Made by a program: the position numbers and the translations under genes. The notes under the pieces were generated by a model. The model searched no databases and was not told the DNA's origin. It saw nothing but the letters and a program-made list of their open reading frames with translations. Of a DNA stretch of 64,000 bases, positions 18,419-27,026 are shown one piece after another. Numbering within the stretch: the first letter of the stretch is position 1; the number at the start of each line of letters is the position of its first letter. This stretch comes from Halpernia humi. Lineage in GTDB: Bacteria > Bacteroidota > Bacteroidia > Flavobacteriales > Weeksellaceae. Where the stretch lies: assembly GCF_900108025.1 (NCBI RefSeq), contig NZ_FNUS01000001.1, forward strand, positions 744,001-808,000, in the 5' to 3' direction.

Positions 18419-18529
18419 TCTTTTATAAAATCGCCACAAATAAACTAATTACTCGTGAATTTTAAGAAAATTACAGGAAAAAATGAATGCAATTTCAACC
18501 TGCTAAATCTGTGAAATCTGCGAGAAAAA

Positions 18530-19267
18530 TCATTCCAATTCATAACCCACATCCACCAAAAAAAGTCCTTGCGCCGGCGCAGAAGTTCCCGCTTTATTTC
18601 GGTTTTTTGCCAAAATAATTTGCCGAAAATCTTCCAAAGAAATTTTCCCAGCGCCCACTTCTACAAGTGTCCCAACAATTGCGCGCACCATATTTCGCAA
18701 AAATCGATCTGCAGAAATAGTGAATTTCAACTCACTCCCGTTTTGCTCCCAAAACGCTTTATAAATCTTGCAATTATTGGTTTTTGTATCCGTATTTACT
18801 TTTGAAAAACTGGTAAAATCTGTATAATCAAAGAGAATTTTTGATGCGTCATTCATTTTTTCAACATCCAAATTTCCGCGTCTAATTTGCCAAGCAAAAT
18901 CGGTAGAAAACGGATTTTTATTTAAAGAAATATAATATTCATAAGTTCTGAAAGTGGCATCAAATCTCGCATGGAAATCATTTTTAACTGAAAAAATTCG
19001 CTTCACAGCAATATCTTCAGGCAACAAACTATTTAATTTATAAACCAGATTTTCAAGTAAAACTTGCGCCGTTTCGAAATGTGCAAACATTTTTTTTGCA
19101 TGAACACCCGTATCTGTTCTGCCAGCGCCGGTAATTTTAATATCTTCGCGAAGCACTGTCTTCAGGGCATTTTCTAAAACCTCCTGCACAGAAATTTCCC
19201 GAGGTTGCCGTTGGTAACCAAAATAATTTTTTCCGAAATAAGAGAACTCTATAAAATAACGCTGCAT
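18530..19267 (-). CDS. truA: tRNA pseudouridine(38-40) synthase
   Basis: This 245-aa enzyme isomerises uridines 38-40 in the anticodon arm of many tRNAs. The catalytic aspartate lies in GAGRTDTGVHA (about residues 47-57). YFGYQRQP at the N-terminus and the C-terminal DRFLRNMVRAIVGTLVEVG are family hallmarks. Length is normal. A TAAATTTG box at 19279-19272 ends 5 nt from the ATG, so the mRNA is probably leaderless. It is divergent from the phosphoesterase, with a REP-like element between them. Confidence 0.96.
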   Translation of the reverse strand: MQRYFIEFSYFGKNYFGYQRQPREISVQEVLENALKTVLREDIKITGAGRTDTGVHAKKMFAHFETAQVLLENLVYKLNSLLPEDIAVKRIFSVKNDFHARFDATFRTYEYYISLNKNPFSTDFAWQIRRGNLDVEKMNDASKILFDYTDFTSFSKVNTDTKTNNCKIYKAFWEQNGSELKFTISADRFLRNMVRAIVGTLVEVGAGKISLEDFRQIILAKNRNKAGTSAPAQGLFLVDVGYELE

Positions 19268-19271
19268 CTTG

Positions 19272-19279
19272 CAAATTTA
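19272..19279 (-). promoter_or_regulatory. -7 box (TAAATTTG) of truA
   Basis: The box matches TAnnTTTG and stops 4 nt before the first base of the truA start codon. No TTG is found at the usual distance upstream. Confidence 0.5.
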
Positions 19280-19320
19280 TAAAATTAGAAGCAACACATT
19301 TGTATTTTCTTCCGAAGACT

Positions 19321-19376
19321 CCTCCTGCTTTCCACTCTATCCCGCCGCGGCGGGGATGCCGTTCCAATCAGGGCTA
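19321..19376. repeat. REP-like intergenic element, copy B
   Basis: CTATCCCGCCGCGGCGGGGATGCCG-type core (hairpin CCCGCCG/CGGCGGG), then TCCAATCAGGGCTA. Same framework as copies A, C and D. It lies between the divergent truA and phosphoesterase genes. An upstream in-frame extension of the phosphoesterase through this element is not credible. Confidence 0.75.
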
Positions 19377-19448
19377 AAATTTCGTTTATTTTGCTTTTCC
19401 ACGGGAAGTATTTTGCGCTTTAAAAAAAATTATCTCAACTTTGATGTA

Positions 19449-19940
19449 ATGAAAATTTTACTACTTTCCGACACGCATTCTTACATCGACGACCGTATTT
19501 TAGAATACGCTAAAAATGCCGACGAAATTTGGCACGCCGGCGATTTTGGAAATTTAGAACTCCTCGAAACTTTAGAAAAAATAAAACCGTTGCGCGGCGT
19601 TTACGGCAATATTGATGACGAAAAAATCAGAAAAATTGTCCCCGAAGTTTTGAGTTTTAAATGTGAAGAAGTTTCAGTTTTAATGATTCACATCGGCGGC
19701 TATCCAAACAGATATTCTCTTACCGCAAAAACTGAAATTGAAAAACACAATCCTCAACTTTTCATTTCCGGACATTCGCATATTTTAAAAGCCATGTATG
19801 ACAAAAAACATAATTTACTTCATCTAAATCCCGGTGCGTGCGGAAAACAAGGATGGCATAAAGTGCGAACGATGATGCAGTTTGAAATTAACGGCGAAAA
19901 AATTGAAAATCTGAATGTTATAGAATTAGGCGGCCGGTGA
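19449..19940 (+). CDS. YfcE-type metallophosphoesterase
   Basis: This 163-aa protein starts at ATG 19449; a longer frame from 19269 runs through a REP-like element and is rejected. Metal-binding motifs of the calcineurin-like fold are all present: SDTHSY (residues about 7-12), HAGDFGN, GNIDDE, an IHIGGY histidine and the closing SGHSH. This matches the short YfcE/MJ0936 phosphodiesterases, which hydrolyse phosphodiesters with Mn or similar metals. The natural substrate is unknown. A CAACTTTG box (one mismatch to TAnnTTTG) ends 6 nt before the ATG. Tandem heptamers follow the stop codon. Confidence 0.9.
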   Translation: MKILLLSDTHSYIDDRILEYAKNADEIWHAGDFGNLELLETLEKIKPLRGVYGNIDDEKIRKIVPEVLSFKCEEVSVLMIHIGGYPNRYSLTAKTEIEKHNPQLFISGHSHILKAMYDKKHNLLHLNPGACGKQGWHKVRTMMQFEINGEKIENLNVIELGGR

Positions 19941-19943
19941 TAT

Positions 19944-19973
19944 TTGTCAGTTGTCAGTTGTCAGTTGTCAGTT
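19944..19973 (+). repeat. Tandem heptamer (TTGTCAG)x4
   Basis: Four exact copies of TTGTCAG lie immediately behind the phosphoesterase stop codon, followed by a low-complexity stretch of similar words (CTTGGTTCTTGAATCTT). Copy number could vary by slippage. Confidence 0.9.
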
Positions 19974-20031
19974 AAAAAATAAAATTTGTAACTCTTGGTT
20001 CTTGAATCTTAAATCTTGGTTCTAATAAAAA

Positions 20032-20526
20032 ATGAAAAAAGGCGATTTAATTTCGGTATTGGATGAAACAACGACAGGAAAAATTATTTCTGTTTCAAAA
20101 GATTTTGCTTTAATTGAAGATGAATTTGGCTTTGAACATTCCATCGAAATTTCAAAAATTATCCCACGGGAAAGTCATTTATATGAGAAATCTGCAATTT
20201 CAATAAAGGATGATTTAAAGAAAAAAGCCAGCAAAAAAAATTCTGACAACAGCCGAGTTATTGATTTACACTTTGAAAAATTAGTTAAAAATCCCGCAGA
20301 ATATTCCGCGTGGGAAAGGCTGGAAATTCAAAAAGAAACTTTAATTGAGAATTTAGATTATTGCAAGAAAAATTACATCAAAAAATTAAACATCATTCAC
20401 GGCATTGGTGATGGCGTTTTGCAAAATTTAGTTTACGATTATCTGCGCGGTTACAGTGGTATTCAATATGAAGAAGACGATTTCTTCTTCCACAGTTCGG
20501 GAAATGTTTGGGTGACTTTTAACTAA
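20032..20526 (+). CDS. Smr-domain protein
   Basis: This 164-aa protein has an N-terminal small beta domain (residues 1-50: KGDLISVLDETTTGKI, IEDEFGFEH), a charged linker rich in Lys and Ser, and a C-terminal Smr domain (residues about 80-164). Smr hallmarks are DLHFEKL (the conserved DLH) and HGIGDGVLQ (HGxG). Such short proteins resemble the DUF2027/Smr family of Bacteroidota. Smr domains can nick or bind nucleic acids, but the role of this protein is unknown. It lies between heptamer repeats and the palindromic repeat block and shares no operon with confidence. Confidence 0.85.
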   Translation: MKKGDLISVLDETTTGKIISVSKDFALIEDEFGFEHSIEISKIIPRESHLYEKSAISIKDDLKKKASKKNSDNSRVIDLHFEKLVKNPAEYSAWERLEIQKETLIENLDYCKKNYIKKLNIIHGIGDGVLQNLVYDYLRGYSGIQYEEDDFFFHSSGNVWVTFN

Positions 20527-20640
20527 AGTCTTCGACAGGCTCAGACTGACAAAAGCGCTAAAAAGTCTTCGACAGGCTCAGACTGACAATGCTAAAACAC
20601 ACTTTAAATTTGGAGATATCTCGCTGAACCTGTCGAAGCG
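20527..20640. repeat. CTTCGACAGGCTCAG repeats, two direct and one inverted
   Basis: AGTCTTCGACAGGCTCAGAC occurs at 20527 and 20564. A shorter inverted copy (GCTGAACCTGTCGAAGCG) lies at 20623-20640, so the RNA can fold into a long hairpin. It starts right after the Smr gene stop codon and may serve as a terminator or 3'-end structure. This word is common in flavobacterial intergenic regions. Confidence 0.85.
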
Positions 20641-20710
20641 TTTTATGTTGTGATAAAGGCAAAGTTTTTTTTAAATTATTAAGAAACTTTTTCTTTCATC
20701 TAATTTTTGA

Positions 20711-20718
20711 TAAATTTG
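20711..20718 (+). promoter_or_regulatory. -7 box (TAAATTTG) of the DUF3822 gene
   Basis: The box ends 6 nt before ATG 20725. A TTG start at 20707 would lie upstream of and across the box, so ATG 20725 is preferred. At the -33 position only TTT is found. Confidence 0.55.
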
Positions 20719-20724
20719 CACGGC

Positions 20725-21441
20725 ATGCAGAAATTAATTTTACTTTTCACAAAAGACGGATTGCAATATCAAATTCGCAAAAACAAATCGGTTTTAGAAG
20801 AACATTCATTTTTTAAAAATGAAGATTCTACTGAACATTTCGTGGCTCAAAAGTTAGCTGAAGTTTTGGTAAAAAATAATTTCGCAGAGATAAAAGTGGT
20901 TTCAGCATTAAACCATTTTGCGCTGATGCCAGAAGAATTTAAACAGCACGAATTGGGATACAAACTAATTTCGTACAACGCTTCTGTAAATGAAAATGAA
21001 GAAGAATTAATGCTTTCCATCAATAAAAAATATGACGTTCAGTTTTATTATACTTTCCCGAAAAATCTTTATCAAAAGATAAAATCGCTTGCAAAACCTG
21101 TTAGTTTTAATTTTTCTGGTGAGAAATTTTTGAACAATATTTCTTCAAAAAAGAAAAATGAAATCCATATTCATCTCTATCACCATCAATGCGAATTTAT
21201 CGCGTTAAACGATAAAAAATTAATTTTATACAATAATTTGGATTTGAATTCTGAAGTCGATTTTTTGTATTTTATTATGTTTACATTGAAGAAAATAAAT
21301 TTTTCAATCGACGATACGTACTTTTTCGTTTATGGTGAAACCACTGAAAATGAAACATTTATATCAGAACTTCGGAAGTTTGTGAAAAATATTTCTATAA
21401 AATTTGATAATCTACACAAACAAAATTTTATTTTGAACTAG
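20725..21441 (+). CDS. DUF3822 family protein
   Basis: This 238-aa protein starts MQKLILLF. It has no signal peptide or membrane helices. The fold looks like two repeated ASKHA-type halves (N-terminal LLFTKDGLQYQIRKNKS; later FIALNDKKLILYNNL and FVYGETTEN), which is what is seen in the Bacteroidota DUF3822 family. That family is regularly found next to rsmD, as here (72 bp upstream of it). Function is unknown; the conserved pairing suggests a role tied to translation or cell growth. The start choice rests on the promoter box just upstream. Confidence 0.8.
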   Translation: MQKLILLFTKDGLQYQIRKNKSVLEEHSFFKNEDSTEHFVAQKLAEVLVKNNFAEIKVVSALNHFALMPEEFKQHELGYKLISYNASVNENEEELMLSINKKYDVQFYYTFPKNLYQKIKSLAKPVSFNFSGEKFLNNISSKKKNEIHIHLYHHQCEFIALNDKKLILYNNLDLNSEVDFLYFIMFTLKKINFSIDDTYFFVYGETTENETFISELRKFVKNISIKFDNLHKQNFILN

Positions 21442-21512
21442 ATTTGAGAAGTGAGAGTTTAGACTACAATTCTAAAACTGACAACCAACAACCATCACCT
21501 AAAAACTAAATC

Positions 21513-22067
21513 ATGTACAGAATAATCGCAGGAAAATGGAAAGCCAAAAAAATTTCTGCCCCAAAGAATTTCGATGTTCGACCAACGACAGATTTTGCGA
21601 AGGAAGCCCTTTTCAGCATTCTTCAAAATAAATTTGAGTTTGAATTTTGCTCTGTTTTAGATTTGTTTTGCGGCATTGGAAGTGTGAGTTTAGAATTTGC
21701 TTCGCGAGATTGCCAAGATATTACTTCCGTAGATTCTAATTCTAAACACACGGGATTTATTAGTTCTACCGCGGCAGATTTGGAAATGGCACTACAAATA
21801 AGAACGATGCGCGCCGATGTTTTTGAATTTATTCGAAAAAATAAAACCCAGAAAACCTACGATATTATTTTTGCCGATCCGCCTTTTGAAACCGAACAAA
21901 ATAAATACGAAGAACTAATAAAAGGAATTTTTGAAAACGATTTTTTAAAAGAAAATGGCTTGTTTGTTTTGGAACACCAAAGCAAAATGAAATTTGAAAA
22001 CGAAAATTTACAAGACACGAGAAAATATGGAAATGTAAGTTTTAGTTTTTTTAAAATTAATAAGTAA
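21513..22067 (+). CDS. rsmD: 16S rRNA (guanine(966)-N2)-methyltransferase
   Basis: This 184-aa class I SAM methyltransferase modifies G966 of 16S rRNA in the 30S subunit. RIIAGKWKAKKI at the N-terminus, VRPTTDFAKEALFSIL (the family's RPT...REALF motif), the SAM-binding LDLFCGIGSVSLEFASR and the catalytic FADPPF are all present. Length is typical. It follows the DUF3822 gene by 72 bp and is likely co-transcribed. The 135-bp gap before batB contains no visible terminator. Confidence 0.94.
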   Translation: MYRIIAGKWKAKKISAPKNFDVRPTTDFAKEALFSILQNKFEFEFCSVLDLFCGIGSVSLEFASRDCQDITSVDSNSKHTGFISSTAADLEMALQIRTMRADVFEFIRKNKTQKTYDIIFADPPFETEQNKYEELIKGIFENDFLKENGLFVLEHQSKMKFENENLQDTRKYGNVSFSFFKINK

Positions 22068-22202
22068 GGTCTGCGAGATTTTAAAATTAAGTTTTTTAAC
22101 CGCAAAAGAAGCTAAATATAAAATAAGGTTAAAGTTTATTAATATTTTCATTAACTAAAAACAATTCCTTACAATTGTACTTCTAATTTACTTACCTAAA
22201 AA

Positions 22203-23210
22203 ATGAATTGGTCACTAGGAAATTATTGGTATTTATTATTGCTGTTGCTATTGCCACTTTTCGGAACTCTTATTTTTCAGTATTTAAAATGGAAAGATAA
22301 GCGCCGAAATGTATTTGCAGAAAGCAGATTTCAACCTGAACTTTTTACGATTAACAAGCGATTTTCTAAAATTTTACCCCTTTTTTACCTTCTAGGAACG
22401 CTTTTTTTAATTATTTCTATTGTTGATATTTTAAATGGAACCGAACAAATAAAGGCCAAGCAAAAAGTAAATAACGTTATTTTTCTGCTCGATGTTTCTA
22501 ATTCTATGAACGCGCAAGACGTAGAGCCCAGCCGATTGCAAGAAGCCAAAAACATTATGGAACAAAGTCTTGCAAAAATGCAAAATGACAAAGTGGGAAT
22601 TGTGGTTTTTGCAGGCGATGCGATTTCAATTATGCCTTTAACAACAGATTATAGCGCGGCTTCAAACTACATTGATGGCATAGAAACAAGCGTGATGCCA
22701 ACGCAAGGCACAGATTTTTTGAAAGCCATGCAAGTGGTGACGGAAAAATTTAAAAATATCCCAAAAGGTTCTCGAAAAATCATACTTTTAAGTGATGGCG
22801 AAGATAACGAAGGAAATGAAGAAGATGCCCTGAAATTGGCAAAAAAAGAAGGAATTTCTATTATTTCTGTGGGAATTGGGACTGAAGAAGGCGCACCAGT
22901 GCCAGAGTATATTTTTGGCCAACTGATGGGTTACAAACTAGATGCAACAGGAGAAACTGTTTTATCTAAAAGACAAACGAATGCACTTAAAGATTTAGCA
23001 GAAAACACCAATGGAAGTTATATAGACGGCAATAACTTAGATGAAGCAACAACGCAAATTCGCACAGCATTGGCAAAAAGTGCTTCGAGTACAGAAACTT
23101 TCGTCAATTCGCAGACGGCGGTTCATTTTTACCAATATTCTTTGGCTTTATCTTTATTTTTCTTTCTGTTGATTTTGATATTCAATCCTAAAAGCGATTT
23201 TAGTATTTAA
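22203..23210 (+). CDS. batB: BatB-like VWA-domain membrane protein
   Basis: This 335-aa protein has two N-terminal hydrophobic segments (YWYLLLLLLLPLFGTLIF; ILPLFYLLGTLFLIISI), a von Willebrand A domain (residues about 95-290) and a C-terminal transmembrane helix (LALSLFFFLLILIF). The MIDAS metal site is intact: DVSNSM, then the threonine in PTQGTD and the aspartate in LSDGEDN. It starts the batB-batC-batD series of the aerotolerance operon. The usual upstream members moxR, a DUF58 gene and batA are not here; rsmD precedes it instead. Confidence 0.9.
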   Translation: MNWSLGNYWYLLLLLLLPLFGTLIFQYLKWKDKRRNVFAESRFQPELFTINKRFSKILPLFYLLGTLFLIISIVDILNGTEQIKAKQKVNNVIFLLDVSNSMNAQDVEPSRLQEAKNIMEQSLAKMQNDKVGIVVFAGDAISIMPLTTDYSAASNYIDGIETSVMPTQGTDFLKAMQVVTEKFKNIPKGSRKIILLSDGEDNEGNEEDALKLAKKEGISIISVGIGTEEGAPVPEYIFGQLMGYKLDATGETVLSKRQTNALKDLAENTNGSYIDGNNLDEATTQIRTALAKSASSTETFVNSQTAVHFYQYSLALSLFFFLLILIFNPKSDFSI

Positions 23211-23298
23211 GCCTAAAATTTAGCAACTAAAGGCTTTTGAGCCAATAATTTAACTTTATTTTAATAATTTTTAAAATTTACTTTAACAATTAATAGAT

Positions 23299-23306
23299 TA
23301 TTTTTG
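23299..23306 (+). promoter_or_regulatory. -7 box (TATTTTTG) of batC
   Basis: The box ends 5 nt before ATG 23312, implying a leaderless or nearly leaderless batC-batD transcript in addition to read-through from batB. TTT rather than TTG occupies the -33 position, 19 bp upstream. Confidence 0.5.
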
Positions 23307-23311
23307 TATTG

Positions 23312-24052
23312 ATGAAAATTTACAAATTTGTACTTCCTATCTTTATTTTTTTAAGCGCTTTCATGCGTGCGCAAGAAAGTTACAACACACTTGTGTATGA
23401 GGGCAATAAAGATTTTAATGAAAAAAAATACGAAGATTCTTCTTCCAAGTTTCTAGAAGCGACGAAAACTAAAGATAAAGATTTCACATCGCATTACAAT
23501 CTCGGCAATTCCTTCTACAAAAGAAAAATGTATGAAGAAGCACGAGCAGAATATCAAAAAGCTGATAAGTTCGCCAAAACCTCTGCTGATAAAATGGCGG
23601 CGCAATATAATATTGGTAATAGCTATATGGAAACTAAACAGCCAGAAAAAGCCGCTGAATATTATAAAAAAGCCTTAAAGCAAGATCCTTACAACGAAAG
23701 TGCGCAGCGCAATTATCAGATTGCAAAATTGAAAGAAAAAGAAAAACAGGCGCAAAAAAACCAGCAAAATAAATCGGAAAGCAACAAAGGTGGCAATCAA
23801 AAAAATGATAATAAAAACGAAGATGGAAAGGGTAAAAATCCGTCGCAACAATCGGGCGGGAATATCCAAAACATGAAAGGAAATGGAGACAATGGTAACG
23901 ATGCAGATAAGAAAGATAATGAAGGGAAAATGCCAAAAAATTTAGAAAACGCCATCTTAAACCGAGTAGAAAATCAAGAAAGAGAAACGGCCAAAAGAAT
24001 TTTAAACAAAAACGCTAACTCTATGCCGCAGAGCAACGAGAAGGATTGGTAA
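23312..24052 (+). CDS. batC: BatC-like TPR protein
   Basis: This 246-aa protein starts at ATG 23312; the TTG three bases earlier is rejected. It has a signal peptide (KFVLPIFIFLSAFMRAQ) and three to four TPR units (residues about 25-150, with NLGNSFYKRKMYEEA and NIGNSYMETKQPEKA). The C-terminal half is low complexity, rich in Lys, Asn, Gly and Gln, ending in a helical tail. It is a periplasmic scaffold in the Bat system. Its TAA overlaps the batD ATG (TAATG), so translation is coupled. It has its own promoter-like box 6 nt upstream. Confidence 0.88.
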   Translation: MKIYKFVLPIFIFLSAFMRAQESYNTLVYEGNKDFNEKKYEDSSSKFLEATKTKDKDFTSHYNLGNSFYKRKMYEEARAEYQKADKFAKTSADKMAAQYNIGNSYMETKQPEKAAEYYKKALKQDPYNESAQRNYQIAKLKEKEKQAQKNQQNKSESNKGGNQKNDNKNEDGKGKNPSQQSGGNIQNMKGNGDNGNDADKKDNEGKMPKNLENAILNRVENQERETAKRILNKNANSMPQSNEKDW

Positions 24053-25779
24053 TGAAAAATGCATTGAATTTCTTATTATTTATTTTTTCCGCGATTGCTG
24101 TTCACGGACAGGTAAATCTTGCTGTAATCCCAGATACGCGGGATTTGCGCACAGACCAACAATTAAGACTAACGGTTGCTTTAGAAATAAGAGGTGATGA
24201 GGATGCACAACAATCTAACCTTAGACTTCCCGATTTTTCAAAATTCACCATGGTTGGTACCGCTTCGAAAAGAAATACTGATATCAACGCCGAAACTTTG
24301 CAAGTCATCAATCAATTTATTTACCAAGTTGTACTGCAACCAAAACAGGCCGGAAAAATAAAAATTGGCTCATTTCTAATCACGGTCAATAATAAAATAT
24401 ATAAAACCGAGCCTTTTGATGTTTACATCACAAAAGCAGATCCAAAAACCATTGCAAAAACAAATGCTGCAGATGACATGTATCTCAATCTGGAAGTAAA
24501 AGATAAAAATATTTATAAAAACCAACCCACTCTAGCGGTTTTAAAAGTTTACAGCAAGGATATCAACAATTTTAGAAATTTAAGCCACATAAAAGTGCCA
24601 CAAAATAGTGGTGTTAATTTCAGACAAGTCGATTTCACAAAATCTGATATCGAGCAAAATTCTAGTGGGAAAATGGCATCACAAGTAGTTGGCGTTTTTC
24701 TTATTTCTACTACAGAAAGTGGCACAATTAACGTTCCACCGGTAAGTGCGGTTGTGAAAAATAGAATATCAAAATCTACATTAAAATCTAATAACGTTAG
24801 TTTAAATGTTAAAAAACTCCCTTCAGACGAACCATCAAATTACAAAAATGCAATTGGAGATTTCAAAATAAAACTATCAAAAGATCGCGCCAAAACCTAT
24901 TCTGTAGGAAACCCTGTGAATGTAAAAATAAATATTTCTGGGGAAGGTAATTTTAAATCCATGAATTTACCAAGACTTACAAATTCACCAAATTATACGT
25001 TCTTCCCCCCAAAAATTATTTACAATACAAAGAGCAGTTCGAATGGTTTTACTGGCAATGTGGAGTTACAATATGTTGTAATTCCGAAAAAAAGCGGGAA
25101 AATAATGCTAAAAAGTGAAGCGTTTTCCTTCTTCAATCCCGCACAACATATTTATGATAGTATTAAAGCAGATACTTTGAGTTTCGTGGCTCTTAGCCAA
25201 GAGCAAATCAGCGATGCAAAAAGCACAATTGAAAAAGTAAATGACTATACTGCAAATGTTCTAGAAACCGTTAACACGCCAAAAATTAGTGGAAGTAAAC
25301 AAGAAAAATCTACTAAAACTAAACTTAATTATAAGGTAATTCTAGGTTATTCTGCTTTAGTCCTTGCTTTACTATTTTTATTATTTAGATTTAGAAATAA
25401 GAAAAAAAATAGAAAAAAAATTACGCTTAAGCCCGTAGAAAATATATCTGAAACCGAAGCCAGATTACAAAGTGAAAAAACTTTGGATTTGGATGTTGAA
25501 ATTGCCTATTTAGAAAAATTGAAGGACAGTAAAAATTATACGGAATTTTTTAAAGATTACGATTCCTTACTTGCAGATTTAGAACAATTTGCACAGAAAA
25601 CGCACAACATTAGTTTCTCTAACTATTTACAGAGAGAAGCAGGCGCCAAACAAGCAGATGATTTTATTATTTTAAGAGAAGAATTTGCAGTAGAAAAATT
25701 TGCACCGTTTCAATCAGAAGAGAATATCAATAGCCTTTTTAGTAAGCTAAAAAAATTACTTTCCGAAATTAAAGAATAA
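24052..25779 (+). CDS. batD: BatD-like protein
   Basis: This 575-aa protein starts at ATG 24052, sharing bases with the batC stop. The signal peptide (FLLFIFSAIAVHGQ) is followed by a large beta-rich periplasmic region with repeated domains (residues about 20-420), a transmembrane helix (VILGYSALVLALLFLLF, about residue 430) and a cytoplasmic helical tail of about 130 residues. This is the architecture of the BatD/oxygen-tolerance family. It probably assembles with BatB and BatC at the inner membrane and may present the envelope domain to substrates; the biochemical role is not settled. Confidence 0.9.
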   Translation: MKNALNFLLFIFSAIAVHGQVNLAVIPDTRDLRTDQQLRLTVALEIRGDEDAQQSNLRLPDFSKFTMVGTASKRNTDINAETLQVINQFIYQVVLQPKQAGKIKIGSFLITVNNKIYKTEPFDVYITKADPKTIAKTNAADDMYLNLEVKDKNIYKNQPTLAVLKVYSKDINNFRNLSHIKVPQNSGVNFRQVDFTKSDIEQNSSGKMASQVVGVFLISTTESGTINVPPVSAVVKNRISKSTLKSNNVSLNVKKLPSDEPSNYKNAIGDFKIKLSKDRAKTYSVGNPVNVKINISGEGNFKSMNLPRLTNSPNYTFFPPKIIYNTKSSSNGFTGNVELQYVVIPKKSGKIMLKSEAFSFFNPAQHIYDSIKADTLSFVALSQEQISDAKSTIEKVNDYTANVLETVNTPKISGSKQEKSTKTKLNYKVILGYSALVLALLFLLFRFRNKKKNRKKITLKPVENISETEARLQSEKTLDLDVEIAYLEKLKDSKNYTEFFKDYDSLLADLEQFAQKTHNISFSNYLQREAGAKQADDFIILREEFAVEKFAPFQSEENINSLFSKLKKLLSEIKE

Positions 25780-25793
25780 CGATTTATTATTCA

Positions 25794-25801
25794 TATTTTT
25801 G
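25794..25801 (+). promoter_or_regulatory. -7 box (TATTTTTG) of marC
   Basis: Lies 14 bp after the batD stop codon and 19 nt before the marC ATG, so marC has its own start site despite the tight spacing. Confidence 0.5.
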
Positions 25802-25820
25802 CGAAATTAATAAAAATAAA

Positions 25821-26417
25821 ATGTTCGAATTATTTTCTTGGAAACAAACACTTACCGCTACGATGGTTCTTTTTGCGGTGATAGATATTTTGGGTTCTAT
25901 CCCTATAATTGTGTCTTTGAAACAAAAATTCGGGCATATAGAATCTGAAAAAGCCTCGATTGTGGCAGCGATTTTAATGATGGCTTTTTTATTTGTAGGC
26001 GATAAAATATTAAAATTAATTGGTGTAGATGTGAATTCTTTTGCGATTGCAGGTGCTTTTGTGATTTTTATCATTGCGCTTGAAATGATTTTAGGAATTG
26101 AAATTCACAAATCTGGTGAAAGCACCTCTGCATCGATTGTTCCGATTGCATTTCCATTAATAGCGGGCGCCGGAACCCTAACAACAACTCTCTCTCTACG
26201 AGCAGAATACCACGATATTAATATTATTTGTGCTATACTTCTCAATTCTTTTTTCGTGTATTTGGTGCTAAAATCTGCAACCTGGATTGAAAAAAAAATG
26301 GGGAAAGCGTCTTTGCAAGTTCTACAAAAAGTTTTCGGAATTGTGCTTTTAGCCATCGCTATTAAATTATTTACTGCTAACTTTGCACAACTTTTCAGTC
26401 AATATATTCATTTTTAA
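25821..26417 (+). CDS. MarC-family integral membrane protein
   Basis: This 198-aa protein has six hydrophobic helices. The family signatures are FAVIDILGSIPI near residue 20 and PIAFPLIAGAGTLTT near residue 112. MarC proteins were once linked to multiple antibiotic resistance, but that role was not upheld and their function is unknown. They resemble small transporters. The gene lies 41 bp after batD with its own promoter box, and 11 bp before a small membrane-protein gene that is probably co-transcribed. Confidence 0.9.
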   Translation: MFELFSWKQTLTATMVLFAVIDILGSIPIIVSLKQKFGHIESEKASIVAAILMMAFLFVGDKILKLIGVDVNSFAIAGAFVIFIIALEMILGIEIHKSGESTSASIVPIAFPLIAGAGTLTTTLSLRAEYHDINIICAILLNSFFVYLVLKSATWIEKKMGKASLQVLQKVFGIVLLAIAIKLFTANFAQLFSQYIHF

Positions 26418-26428
26418 AGTTCTCACTT

Positions 26429-26626
26429 ATGAAAACCATTTATAAAGTATTTTTAGCCCTATTCATAATATTTATCGCAGCCAACCTCTATGTTTTCGAT
26501 TGGAGTATTTCCTTCTTTGCTGAAGAAAATTCAACATTTGTGCTTTCTATGGCAGCAGGGCTTTTAGGGATTTTTGTAGTTTTTGTGCTTCATACTTGGA
26601 GCAAACTTTCTACGGCTAAAGGATAA
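26429..26626 (+). CDS. Small two-helix membrane protein
   Basis: This 65-aa protein has two hydrophobic segments (FLALFIIFIAANLYVF and AAGLLGIFVVFVLHTW) separated by a short loop (SISFFAEENS). The start is an ATG 11 bp after the marC stop codon, so the two are likely one transcript. No conserved motif is recognised. Coding is supported by position, membrane-protein composition and a clean frame. Function unknown; a MITE follows 66 bp downstream. Confidence 0.7.
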   Translation: MKTIYKVFLALFIIFIAANLYVFDWSISFFAEENSTFVLSMAAGLLGIFVVFVLHTWSKLSTAKG

Positions 26627-26692
26627 ATTTTTAATGCAAAATTTTTTCATTAAATTTAAAAAAGATTTTAGATTTTAAAAAAATTAAACTTA

Positions 26693-26910
26693 GAGCCTGT
26701 TTAAATTTATAATTTATTTTTACCATTAAGGAATTAAGCTATTTTCGCTTAAAAAACTTAATAAAAATCAATTTATTGATTGCTTAATCAGAATAAACTT
26801 AACTCACTGAAATTCTTAATGTTAAATTTAAGAATAAACAGAGTTTATTTTAATTTAGAAAATTAAGAAAAGGCTATAAAAAATTTATTGAATGAAATTT
26901 AAACAGGCTC
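26693..26910 (-). mobile_element. MITE copy 2 (218 bp)
   Basis: Same element as at 334-574 and 38917-39134, in inverted orientation, with identical 16-bp terminal inverted repeats and TTA flanking both ends (TAA in the element's own orientation, as at copy 1). It differs from copy 3 at about two positions over 218 bp. No coding capacity. It lies between convergent genes, where it does no obvious harm. Confidence 0.9.
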
Positions 26911-26944
26911 TTAGAATCAATCTCTAGATTTATGAATAGCCTTA

Positions 26945-27026
26945 TCTAGAAAAATACGAACGACTTAACGCTAAAATTTAAAGAATAAAGCCAGTTTATT
27001 CAGATAAAGAAATTAAGCAATAAAAT
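26945..27026 (-). repeat. Possible decayed MITE fragment
   Basis: The stretch with AATTTAAAGAATAAAGCCAG...GAAATTAAG resembles the interior of the adjacent MITE (AATTTAAGAATAAACAGAG...GAAAATTAAG), but with many changes. The similarity is by eye and could be compositional. Confidence 0.3.

Noticed and set aside
19269-19448. N-terminal extension of the phosphoesterase
   Set aside because: The extension translates a REP-like element and lies across the likely promoter; homologues start at the ATG at 19449.
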